This document shows positions 27,348 to 34,942 of a stretch of DNA of 64,000 nt, piece by piece. How positions within the stretch are numbered: position 1 is the first letter of the stretch; each line of letters begins with the position of its first letter. Location: NCBI RefSeq assembly GCF_900115015.1, contig NZ_FOUZ01000014.1, positions 36,445-100,444 of the forward strand, in the 5' to 3' direction. This DNA comes from Algoriella xinjiangensis. Its GTDB lineage: Bacteria > Bacteroidota > Bacteroidia > Flavobacteriales > Weeksellaceae. The notes under the pieces were generated by a model, which was not told the DNA's origin, ran no database searches, and saw nothing but the letters and a program-made list of their open reading frames with translations. The translations under genes were made by a program, and so were the position numbers.

Positions 27348-27932
27348 TTATTTCATTTCTCTAAATAAATCAACTAATTGCGTATTAACTTCGCCCGTTT
27401 GATAATCCATCGGCGCTGGTGCATTTGCGTTTATTATGTTACCTTCTTTATCTAAAATAATAAAAGTTGGTATCACTTGAATTTGATAATCGTGTCCAAA
27501 ATTATTTTCTCGTCCAGCAAATAGTTGCACACCCGACATTTGATTTTCTCTTACCATTTTCGCCCAAACTGGTTTGTCATCTTCATTATCTACAGATATA
27601 CTCACAAAATGAATTGGCGCATCACGAAATTCTTCTTCCAATTGTTTCATAAACGGAATCTGAACTTTACAAGGTCCGCACCAAGTTGCCCAAATATCCA
27701 TGTAAACATATTTTCCTTTAAAATCGGCTAAATCAAATCGTTTTCCATTTATATCAGCCAAAGAAAAATCGGGCGCTTTAACTAAATCTGTTGATGTATT
27801 TTGTATTAAAGAATCCTTTACAGCAACAGAATCTATGGCTTCTACTTCTTTTTGTTCTTCTATTTTTTTCTCTGAATTATTACAATTAAAAAGTGTAAAT
27901 AATGCAACTAGTACTAAAAATATCTTTTTCAT
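27348..27932 (-). CDS. TlpA-like thioredoxin-fold lipoprotein
   Basis: A 194-residue protein starting at 27932 (MKKIFLVLVALFTLFNC), with lipobox Cys around residue 17 and a redoxin domain with the redox pair in WATWCGPC. It ends in IPTFIILDKEGNII and likely reduces or resolves disulfides in the cell envelope, as TlpA/ResA-type proteins do. An in-frame ATG at 28046 would add 38 residues ahead of the leader, but that lies upstream of the likely promoter box (27951-27958) and would bury the signal peptide, so the shorter start is preferred. Confidence 0.88.
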   Translation of the reverse strand: MKKIFLVLVALFTLFNCNNSEKKIEEQKEVEAIDSVAVKDSLIQNTSTDLVKAPDFSLADINGKRFDLADFKGKYVYMDIWATWCGPCKVQIPFMKQLEEEFRDAPIHFVSISVDNEDDKPVWAKMVRENQMSGVQLFAGRENNFGHDYQIQVIPTFIILDKEGNIINANAPAPMDYQTGEVNTQLVDLFREMK

Positions 27933-27950
27933 TTGTCTTGTATAAACCTC

Positions 27951-27958
27951 CAAAAATA
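27951..27958 (-). promoter_or_regulatory. -7 box of the TlpA-like gene
   Basis: Minus-strand TATTTTTG matches TAnnTTTG about 18 bases from the start at 27932. No convincing -33 element. It supports the short start of the TlpA-like gene. Confidence 0.5.
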
Positions 27959-27999
27959 AACAAATAAAGTTAGCAATATCATAAAAAGCACGTTTATAC

Positions 28000-28031
28000 T
28001 TGACAAAGGGGTACGGAGAGTCGTATATTTG
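28000..28031 (+). promoter_or_regulatory. Promoter of queA (-33 TTG, -7 TATATTTG)
   Basis: TTG at 28000-28002, 21-bp spacer, then a perfect TAnnTTTG box at 28024-28031. The ATG of queA is 17 bases downstream, so the transcript has a very short leader. It overlaps the region upstream of the divergent TlpA-like gene. Confidence 0.75.
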
Positions 28032-28048
28032 TAAAAATTTGTACAATT

Positions 28049-29104
28049 ATGAAAATGAAAACTTCTGATTTCGACTTTAATTTACCTGAAGAACTTTTAG
28101 CAGAGCATCCTTCTGAAAATAGAGACGAATCTCGACTAATGGTTATTCACCGTGATACGGGAGTAATTGAGCATAAATTATTCAAAGATGTTATCGATTA
28201 TTTTGAAGAAGGAGATGTAATGATTCGTAATAATACGAAAGTTTTTCCTGCTCGTTTAATGGGTAATAAAGAAAAAACAGGTGCTCAAATCGAAGTTTTC
28301 TTATTGAGAGAATTAGATGCAGAAACTCGTTTATGGGATGTTTTAGTAGATCCTGCTCGTAAAATCCGTATCGGAAATAAATTATTTTTTGACAACGATG
28401 ATACATTAGTTGCAGAAGTAGTTGACAATACAACCTCTCGTGGTCGTACTTTACGTTTCTTATTTGATGGTTCTTACGAAGAATTTCGTGCAAAATTGAA
28501 AGAATTGGGAGAAACTCCACTTCCTAAATATATTTTACGAGATGTTGAGCCAGAAGATGCAGAACGTTACCAAACAATATATGCAAAACACGAAGGTGCT
28601 GTTGCAGCGCCAACAGCTGGTTTACACTTTTCTAAACATTTATTAAAGCGTTTAGAAATTAAAGGTGTAGAATTTGCTGAATTAACTTTACATATTGGTT
28701 TAGGAACTTTTCAGGCTGTTGAAGTTGAAGATTTATCTAAACATAAAATGGAATCTGAGCAAGTTATTATTCCTCAAATTACAGCAGATATTGTAAACCG
28801 TGCAATTGACGATAAGAAAAGAGTTTGTGCTATTGGTACAAGTTCTATGCGATCTATAGAATCTGCAGTTTCTGCGGACGGACATTTAAATGCATTAGAT
28901 AGTTGGACAAATAAATTTGTTCATCCACCTTACGATTTTTCTATCGCAAATTGTATGATTACAAATTTCCACACACCAAAATCAACTTTAATTATGATGA
29001 TTTCTGCGTTTGCTGGACACGATTTAACAATGAAAGCGTATAACGAAGCAGTAAAAGAAGGATACAGATTCTACTCTTACGGTGATGCAATGTTAATTCT
29101 ATAA
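28049..29104 (+). CDS. queA: S-adenosylmethionine:tRNA ribosyltransferase-isomerase
   Basis: Transfers and isomerises the ribose of SAM to 7-aminomethyl-7-deazaguanine in tRNA, giving epoxyqueuosine at the wobble position. The 351-residue length, the N-terminal [23 protein letters not shown], the [14 protein letters not shown] motif and the C-terminal [18 protein letters not shown] are diagnostic of QueA. It has its own good promoter and lies directly before rlmN (gap 2 bases), so both tRNA/rRNA modification genes form an operon. Other queuosine genes are not in this window. Confidence 0.97.
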   Translation: MKMKTSDFDFNLPEELLAEHPSENRDESRLMVIHRDTGVIEHKLFKDVIDYFEEGDVMIRNNTKVFPARLMGNKEKTGAQIEVFLLRELDAETRLWDVLVDPARKIRIGNKLFFDNDDTLVAEVVDNTTSRGRTLRFLFDGSYEEFRAKLKELGETPLPKYILRDVEPEDAERYQTIYAKHEGAVAAPTAGLHFSKHLLKRLEIKGVEFAELTLHIGLGTFQAVEVEDLSKHKMESEQVIIPQITADIVNRAIDDKKRVCAIGTSSMRSIESAVSADGHLNALDSWTNKFVHPPYDFSIANCMITNFHTPKSTLIMMISAFAGHDLTMKAYNEAVKEGYRFYSYGDAMLIL

Positions 29105-29106
29105 GT

Positions 29107-30159
29107 TTGACTACAACAAAAAAAGACATACGAAAGCTATCACAAGCTGAGATTGAAGATTATTTCAAAGAAATTGGAGAAAAATCATTTCGTGCAAAAC
29201 AAGTGTACGAATGGTTATGGAAAAAAAATGCGCATCAATTTGATGACATGACAAACATTTCTAAAGCTTTGCGAGAGCAAATCGGAGAATCGTTCCAAAT
29301 CCAACCTGTTGAAGTTGATCTTCTTCAAAAATCTAACGACGGAACCATCAAGAATGCTGTTAAGCTTCATGATGGTAACATCGTAGAATCTGTTTTAATT
29401 CCTACTGATACACGTACAACTGCCTGCGTTTCTTCGCAAGTTGGTTGTAGTTTAGATTGTACTTTTTGTGCAACAGCGCAATTAAAACGTATGCGTAATT
29501 TAACCGCAGCAGAAATCGTAGACCAAGTTGTTATTATTGATGATGAAAGTAAACGATTTTTTAATCGACCATTAAGTAATATTGTTTTTATGGGAATGGG
29601 AGAACCTTTGTTAAACTATAACGAAGTAATTTCTGCCATCAAAAAAATAACATTGCCCGAAGGTTTAGGAATGTCACCGAAACGTATTACAGTTTCTACT
29701 TCTGGTATTCCGAAAATGATTGAAAAACTTGCTGACGAAGATTTACGCGTTAATTTGGCAGTATCCTTACATTCGGCTCGAGAAGAAGTTCGTAATGTGA
29801 TTATGCCGTTTACCGTTAAATTTCCGTTGACGGATTTAATGGAAAGTCTTCAATATTGGTACCAACAAACCGGCTTACGTATTACGTTTGAATATATTGT
29901 TTGGGGAGGTGTTAACGATAAAAAAGAAGATATTGATGCTTTGGTAAGCTTCTGTAAAAAAATTCCATCTAAAATAAATATTATCGAGTATAACGCGATT
30001 GAGGAAGACGGAATGTACAAACAAGCATCAGAGCAAGCAATTAACAGTTATATAAAAGCATTAGAAGCCAACAATATTGTGGTAAATGTTCGTAGAAGTC
30101 GTGGTAAAGATATCGACGCTGCATGTGGACAATTAGCCAATAAAACGGGGAATGCATAG
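29107..30159 (+). CDS. rlmN: 23S rRNA (adenine2503-C2) / tRNA adenine-C2 methyltransferase
   Basis: Radical-SAM methyltransferase that methylates A2503 of 23S rRNA and A37 of some tRNAs. The radical-SAM Cys motif is CSLDCTFC (about 118-125), preceded by TTACVSSQVG. The methyl-carrying cysteine is in AACGQLAN near the C-terminus. FMGMGEPLLNYNEV and the LHSARE segment are typical. The start is TTG, two bases after queA; no ATG is available upstream of the conserved N-terminal sequence. Length is 350 residues, normal for the family. Confidence 0.96.
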   Translation: MTTTKKDIRKLSQAEIEDYFKEIGEKSFRAKQVYEWLWKKNAHQFDDMTNISKALREQIGESFQIQPVEVDLLQKSNDGTIKNAVKLHDGNIVESVLIPTDTRTTACVSSQVGCSLDCTFCATAQLKRMRNLTAAEIVDQVVIIDDESKRFFNRPLSNIVFMGMGEPLLNYNEVISAIKKITLPEGLGMSPKRITVSTSGIPKMIEKLADEDLRVNLAVSLHSAREEVRNVIMPFTVKFPLTDLMESLQYWYQQTGLRITFEYIVWGGVNDKKEDIDALVSFCKKIPSKINIIEYNAIEEDGMYKQASEQAINSYIKALEANNIVVNVRRSRGKDIDAACGQLANKTGNA

Positions 30160-30169
30160 ATAAAATCAA

Positions 30170-31123
30170 ATGAAATATTTAGCCATATTTTTATTTTTTA
30201 TTCTGACTAATCACAGTTTCGCGCAAGTAGTAGAAAACATCGATACATTATCTATTGATGATTATAAAATGGAAACATTGTACTTACCTCCTACTTTAAA
30301 CGAAATCTCGGCATTAGAATATGAAAAAGAAGATAAAAATGTGGCTTCTTTTTGGGGTTTAAATGATAGTGGAAATAAGCCAGAATTGTATCGTTTTGAT
30401 GCAAAAACGGGCGAAATAATCAACACTATTTTTATTACAAATGCGCCAAATATTGATTGGGAAGAAATTTCTACAGACGATAATCGTATTTATTTTGCTG
30501 ATTTTGGAAATAATATGGGAAATAGAAAAAATTTAGCCATTTATTTTATTGACAAAAAGCAAGTTGATTTTTCTAATCCAAAACAAGAGTTAAAAGCGCA
30601 GAAAATTGAATTTTATTATCCTGAACAAGCTATTTTTCAGTTCAAAAATTTGACTACAAATTGGGATGCCGAAGCTTTTTTTATCTATAATGATAAAATT
30701 CATATTTTCACAAAAGAGTGGTCTAATTTACAAACCACACATTACGTTGTACCAATTGATACAACAAAAAAACATGCAGCACAAAAGCTTGAAACTTTTA
30801 AGACAAATTATGCTGTAACAGCGGCTTATATCAATACTGATAAAAATAATGCTACAAACGGAATTTATTTATTGGGTTATACCAAAGATGCTTTAGCGTT
30901 TATTAATTGGTTTGATTTGCCAAAAAATAACGAGGATTTATTCTTCACTTCTCAAGTTAAAAAAATAAGTTTACCTTTGGGTTTCACAACTCAGTTGGGA
31001 CAATTAGAAGGAATTTCTGTTTTAGCAACAGAAAATAAAATCTGTTTTAGTGGAGAAGAATTTAATTTTAAAGGCTTTTACGCAAAACAAGTTATGCATT
31101 GTATCAACAATTTTACAAATTAA
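30170..31123 (+). CDS. Hypothetical secreted beta-rich protein
   Basis: A 317-residue protein with a signal peptide (MKYLAIFLFFILTNHSFAQ). The mature part resembles a beta-propeller-like or lipoprotein-like secreted domain (FWGLNDSGNKPELYRFDAKTG; ISTDDNRIYFADFGNNMG; WDAEAFFIYNDKIHIFTKEW; LGQLEGISVLATENKICFSG). Such proteins are common in Flavobacteriia, and I know no specific function. It is 10 bases after rlmN and 12 bases before the polyprenyl synthase gene, so it lies in that operon. Confidence 0.75.
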   Translation: MKYLAIFLFFILTNHSFAQVVENIDTLSIDDYKMETLYLPPTLNEISALEYEKEDKNVASFWGLNDSGNKPELYRFDAKTGEIINTIFITNAPNIDWEEISTDDNRIYFADFGNNMGNRKNLAIYFIDKKQVDFSNPKQELKAQKIEFYYPEQAIFQFKNLTTNWDAEAFFIYNDKIHIFTKEWSNLQTTHYVVPIDTTKKHAAQKLETFKTNYAVTAAYINTDKNNATNGIYLLGYTKDALAFINWFDLPKNNEDLFFTSQVKKISLPLGFTTQLGQLEGISVLATENKICFSGEEFNFKGFYAKQVMHCINNFTN

Positions 31124-31135
31124 AAAAACAAAATT

Positions 31136-32113
31136 TTGAGTAACACGGTAGATTTGATTAAAGCTCCGATTGCGGAGGAAATGAAATTATTTGAGCAAAA
31201 ATTCTTCGAATCAATGAAGAGTAATGTTTCACTTTTAGACCGTATTACACATTATATTGTTCGTAGAAAAGGAAAACAAATGCGTCCTATGTTTGTTTTT
31301 TTAACTGCAAAATTAAACGGGCAAGTACAAGAAAGAACTTATCGTGCAGCCTCGTTTATCGAGCTGATACATACCGCAACTTTGGTACATGATGATGTGG
31401 TTGATGATAGTACACTACGTCGAGGATTTTTCTCTTTAAATGCGATCTGGAAAAATAAAGTTGCTGTTTTGGTTGGAGATTATTTCTTATCAAAAACATT
31501 AATTATTTCGACAAAAAATAAAGATTTTGATTTATTAGAAGTCGTTTCTGTTGCGATACAAGAAATTTCTGAAGGTGAATTATTACAAATAGAAAAAGCT
31601 CGAAAATTAGATATCACAGAAGATATTTATTTCGAAATTATCCGAATGAAAACCGCTACGCTTATTGCGGCATGTTGCGAAGCTGGCGCGCGTTCTGTAG
31701 GTTGTACAGAGGAAGTTGCCAAGAAAATGCACAAGTTTGGTGAATTGGTTGGAATTGCTTTTCAGATAAAAGATGATTTGTTTGATTATACAACTTCTAA
31801 CGCAATTGGAAAACCTGTCGGAATTGATATAAAAGAACAAAAAATGACGTTGCCTTTGATTTATTCGATTAATACCGCGAATGAAAAGGATAAAAAATGG
31901 TTAATCAATTCGGTTAAGCGTTACAACAACGATAAAAAACGTGTGCGAGAAATTATTCAATATGTAAAGGATAATGGAGGAATTGAGTACACGCAAAAAA
32001 TGATGAAACAATATAGCCAAGAGGCTTTAGATATATTATACGAATTTCCCGAAAATGAATACCGAAATTCATTAGAAACAATGGTGAAATACGTGATGGA
32101 AAGAGAAAAATAA
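31136..32113 (+). CDS. Trans-polyprenyl diphosphate synthase (octaprenyl type)
   Basis: Adds isopentenyl units to make the long isoprenoid tail of menaquinone. The first Asp-rich motif is HDDVVDDSTLRRG (about 80-92), followed by KVAVLVGDYFLSK, and the second Asp-rich motif is FQIKDDLFDY (about 211-220). A 325-residue IspB-type enzyme; the chain length cannot be read from the sequence. The start is TTG. It ends an operon with queA, rlmN and a secreted protein, and a terminator follows directly. Confidence 0.93.
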   Translation: MSNTVDLIKAPIAEEMKLFEQKFFESMKSNVSLLDRITHYIVRRKGKQMRPMFVFLTAKLNGQVQERTYRAASFIELIHTATLVHDDVVDDSTLRRGFFSLNAIWKNKVAVLVGDYFLSKTLIISTKNKDFDLLEVVSVAIQEISEGELLQIEKARKLDITEDIYFEIIRMKTATLIAACCEAGARSVGCTEEVAKKMHKFGELVGIAFQIKDDLFDYTTSNAIGKPVGIDIKEQKMTLPLIYSINTANEKDKKWLINSVKRYNNDKKRVREIIQYVKDNGGIEYTQKMMKQYSQEALDILYEFPENEYRNSLETMVKYVMEREK

Positions 32114-32114
32114 C

Positions 32115-32150
32115 AAAAAAAGCTGTTACAAAAATGTAACAGCTTTTTTA
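32115..32150. terminator. Terminator after the polyprenyl synthase gene
   Basis: 15-bp stem (AAAAAAGCTGTTACA paired with TGTAACAGCTTTTTT), 4-nt loop, T-run. Also usable from the convergent GNAT gene. Confidence 0.93.
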
Positions 32151-32169
32151 TTATAACAAGAATAAATTC

Positions 32170-32829
32170 TTAAATATTTTTCTGGAAAATAAAATCATCC
32201 ATAATATATCCGTTTCCGATATCAAAAGTTTTAGATTCTATGTTCTTAAATCCATTCTTTTCGTAAAAACGAATTGCTTTTGCATTGTTTTTATTTACTG
32301 TTAAATGAACAGCTTTTGCATTTTTATCAATTGCATAATCCACCACTCTATTCAACATCAATTGCCCAATTCCTTTAAACTGTGTATCTTCTTTCAAATA
32401 AATTTTAGATAAGAAAACGGTATTATCTTCCTCTAATTTATAATGTAAATATCCAGCCGGAATGTTATCAACTTTCAGAATTTCCCAAACATCACCATTT
32501 GCAATTCCTTCGTTAATTTTTTCGTTACTGTACATCATCTCAATCATATAATTGATTTGATCTTCTGATAACAAATCTTTGTAACATTCGTTCCAAATTG
32601 TATGCGCTAAAGGCTGAATCAAATGTATATTTTTATCATTAACAGTATGAAAATGACAATAAACATTTGCTTTTACAGGATTTATATTTTCAGGTTCTAC
32701 CGTATTCAAAGTCGCTTCTTTTCTACGTTCTAATTCACCTTCAATCATTTCTGTTGTCCATTTACGCTTTAAATAATTGTAATAAACAAACGATAAAAGC
32801 ACAAATAAAACCAAATCCGGAACCATCAT
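32170..32829 (-). CDS. Membrane-anchored GNAT acetyltransferase
   Basis: A 219-residue protein with an N-terminal membrane helix (about 3-20), a linker, and a GNAT domain at about 65-215. The acetyl-CoA motif is seen around KEDTQFKGIGQLMLN, with a C-terminal NNAKAIRFYEKNGF segment typical of the family. GNAT proteins that carry a membrane anchor are unusual, and the substrate is unknown. It overlaps its neighbour's region closely: the 63-residue membrane protein gene ends three bases upstream, so the two are co-transcribed. Confidence 0.85.
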   Translation of the reverse strand: MMVPDLVLFVLLSFVYYNYLKRKWTTEMIEGELERRKEATLNTVEPENINPVKANVYCHFHTVNDKNIHLIQPLAHTIWNECYKDLLSEDQINYMIEMMYSNEKINEGIANGDVWEILKVDNIPAGYLHYKLEEDNTVFLSKIYLKEDTQFKGIGQLMLNRVVDYAIDKNAKAVHLTVNKNNAKAIRFYEKNGFKNIESKTFDIGNGYIMDDFIFQKNI

Positions 32830-32832
32830 CCA

Positions 32833-33024
32833 TTAAGACTGTGTTAGCTCTTGTAAATCGGCTTTTATAACACCAAAAGTAACCAATAAGGCAATATTTA
32901 AGGCTATAACAACAATCCCTAAAAAGTATAAACCTACAACTGATATGATTAATTTTAATTTGTCTTTATTGAATAATTTACCTAGAAAATAATATTGAAA
33001 GATTAAAATAAGTATTGTAATCAC
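32833..33024 (-). CDS. Small membrane protein
   Basis: A 63-residue protein with two hydrophobic helices (about 2-17 and 24-50) joined by a basic turn (NKDKLK). It stands three bases before the membrane GNAT gene and has a -7 box about 23 bases upstream, so it is a real first gene of that operon rather than noise. No homologous family is recognised. Confidence 0.65.
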   Translation of the reverse strand: MITILILIFQYYFLGKLFNKDKLKLIISVVGLYFLGIVVIALNIALLVTFGVIKADLQELTQS

Positions 33025-33046
33025 TTTAATTAAATTTTATGTCTTA

Positions 33047-33054
33047 CAAAAATA
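33047..33054 (-). promoter_or_regulatory. -7 box of the small membrane protein/GNAT operon
   Basis: TATTTTTG on the minus strand, 23 bases from the start at 33024. No clear -33 element. Confidence 0.45.
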
Positions 33055-33077
33055 CGGAAAAATCTACCCTTTTCATT

Positions 33078-33085
33078 TATATTTG
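33078..33085 (+). promoter_or_regulatory. -7 box of kbl
   Basis: TATATTTG, a perfect TAnnTTTG match, 32 bases from the ATG. No TTG is seen at the expected -33 spacing. Confidence 0.55.
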
Positions 33086-33116
33086 TAAAAAACATACACA
33101 ACAAAAGTGATTTATT

Positions 33117-34316
33117 ATGTATAGCGATAAATTTCAAGATTACTTACAAACACAACTTAATGATTTAGAAGAACAAGGATTGTTCAAGAAAGAAAGAATC
33201 ATTGCTTCTCCACAAAGTGCAGAAATTACATTAGAAAATGGTCAAACTTTATTAAATTTTTGTGCAAACAATTATTTAGGTTTATCAGACAATAAAGATG
33301 TTATTGCAGCTTCACAAAAAATGTTAGACGATAGAGGATACGGAATGTCATCTGTTCGTTTTATTTGTGGAACGCAAGATGTACACAAACAATTGGAGAA
33401 GAAAATTGCAGACTTCTTAGGAATGGAAGACACTATTTTATACGCAGCAGCTTTTGATGCGAATGGTGGTGTTTTTGAACCTTTATTTACAGAAGACGAT
33501 GCAATTATTTCGGATGAGTTAAACCATGCATCTATTATTGATGGTGTGCGTTTATGTAAAGCAGCCCGATACCGTTACAAAAACAATAATATGGCAGATT
33601 TAGAAGCGCAATTAATTGCTGCTTCAGAAAAAGGTCACCGTTTCAAAATTATTGTAACAGATGGTGTTTTCTCTATGGACGGAATTGTTGCAGATTTAAA
33701 AGGTGTTTGTGATTTAGCAGATAAATACGATGCTTTGGTTATGGTTGATGATTCTCATGCAACTGGTTTTATTGGTAAAACTGGTCGTGGAACGCACGAA
33801 CATAACGATGTTATGGGACGCGTTGATATTATTACCTCAACTTTAGGAAAAGCATTAGGTGGTGCAATGGGTGGATTTACTTCTGGTAAAAAAGAAGTAA
33901 TCGAAATGTTACGCCAAAAATCTCGTCCTTACTTATTCTCTAACTCTTTGGCTCCAGGAATTGTTGGTGCTGCATTACAAGTGTTAGAAATGTTAGAAAG
34001 TGACACAACTTTACGTGACCAAGTAATATGGAACGCAAACTATTTCCGTAAAGAAATGGTGGCCGCAGGTTTTGATATTCCCGAAGGTGATGCTGCAATT
34101 GTACCAGTAATGTTGTACGATGCAAAATTATCGCAAACAATGGCAGATAAATTATTAAACGAAGGCGTTTATGTTATCGGCTTCTTTTTTCCTGTTGTTC
34201 CTCGCGATAAAGCGCGTATTCGTGTACAATTATCAGCTGCACATACCAAAGAACAATTAGACCATACAATTGCAGCTTTTATAAAAGTTGGAAAAGAATT
34301 AGGTGTTATTAAATAA
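33117..34316 (+). CDS. kbl: 2-amino-3-ketobutyrate coenzyme A ligase (glycine C-acetyltransferase)
   Basis: PLP enzyme of threonine catabolism that cleaves 2-amino-3-ketobutyrate with CoA to glycine and acetyl-CoA. The alpha-oxoamine synthase pattern is complete: [42 protein letters not shown], the PLP aspartate in [11 protein letters not shown], and the Schiff-base lysine in STLGKALGG. At 399 residues it matches Kbl length. The partner threonine dehydrogenase gene (tdh) is not in this window. Confidence 0.95.
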   Translation: MYSDKFQDYLQTQLNDLEEQGLFKKERIIASPQSAEITLENGQTLLNFCANNYLGLSDNKDVIAASQKMLDDRGYGMSSVRFICGTQDVHKQLEKKIADFLGMEDTILYAAAFDANGGVFEPLFTEDDAIISDELNHASIIDGVRLCKAARYRYKNNNMADLEAQLIAASEKGHRFKIIVTDGVFSMDGIVADLKGVCDLADKYDALVMVDDSHATGFIGKTGRGTHEHNDVMGRVDIITSTLGKALGGAMGGFTSGKKEVIEMLRQKSRPYLFSNSLAPGIVGAALQVLEMLESDTTLRDQVIWNANYFRKEMVAAGFDIPEGDAAIVPVMLYDAKLSQTMADKLLNEGVYVIGFFFPVVPRDKARIRVQLSAAHTKEQLDHTIAAFIKVGKELGVIK

Positions 34317-34342
34317 AAATATATTCTTTGATAAATACAAAG

Positions 34343-34371
34343 CGACTAAGTAATTTTAGTCGTTTTTTTTT
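34343..34371 (+). terminator. Terminator after kbl
   Basis: CGACTAA/TTAGTCG stem with 6-nt loop, followed by nine T. Confidence 0.9.
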
Positions 34372-34382
34372 ATATTTAAATT

Positions 34383-34877
34383 ATGCTTTTCAAAAACAAA
34401 AAATATCAATTAACGACAAAACTTTCTGAACAAGAGATTTTTAAAATACTGAATGAAAATACAACAAAGGAACAATTAATTAGTTTTACAAAATCAAATA
34501 CATTTTTTGTAGGTAAAATCGAAAATAACTATTTCAAATTAAAAAAAGTTGTAGATGGTCAAAATAATTTTGTCCCTATTCTCAGTGGAAGAATTTCAAC
34601 TAAAAATAACCAAACTTTTATTGATCTCTCATTTCAACAAAATAGTACGGTTGATATTTTCATAGGTCTTTATATTTTTGTAACAAGTATTTTTCTAATC
34701 TTTGCTTCAATTATGATTGTAAATGACAATCTTCACCCTAAAGCAATCATTCTGATTCCTTTTCCTATTTTATTTTTTGGGATAATTATTTACGAAGTTA
34801 ATAGCTCTGAAATCAAGAAAGAGTCAATTAATTTTTTTGAAAAGTTATTTCAAGAAAAAGTTGATATTGTTAAATAA
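34383..34877 (+). CDS. Hypothetical membrane protein
   Basis: A 164-residue protein with two C-terminal helices (about 98-120 and 125-142) and a soluble N-terminal part (about 1-90). No recognised domain; related short proteins of unknown function are scattered in Flavobacteriia. It follows the kbl terminator and precedes the addB-like gene by 65 bases. Confidence 0.65.
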   Translation: MLFKNKKYQLTTKLSEQEIFKILNENTTKEQLISFTKSNTFFVGKIENNYFKLKKVVDGQNNFVPILSGRISTKNNQTFIDLSFQQNSTVDIFIGLYIFVTSIFLIFASIMIVNDNLHPKAIILIPFPILFFGIIIYEVNSSEIKKESINFFEKLFQEKVDIVK

Positions 34878-34942
34878 CAACGTCACCAATTGTCTTTTAA
34901 ATTTTATACTTTTACTTCAACTCAATTTTAGAATATAAAATA

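Noticed and set aside
28191..28520. 109-residue minus-strand frame inside queA
   Set aside because: Shadow of queA in another frame; low-complexity, Leu/Tyr-rich, no domain.
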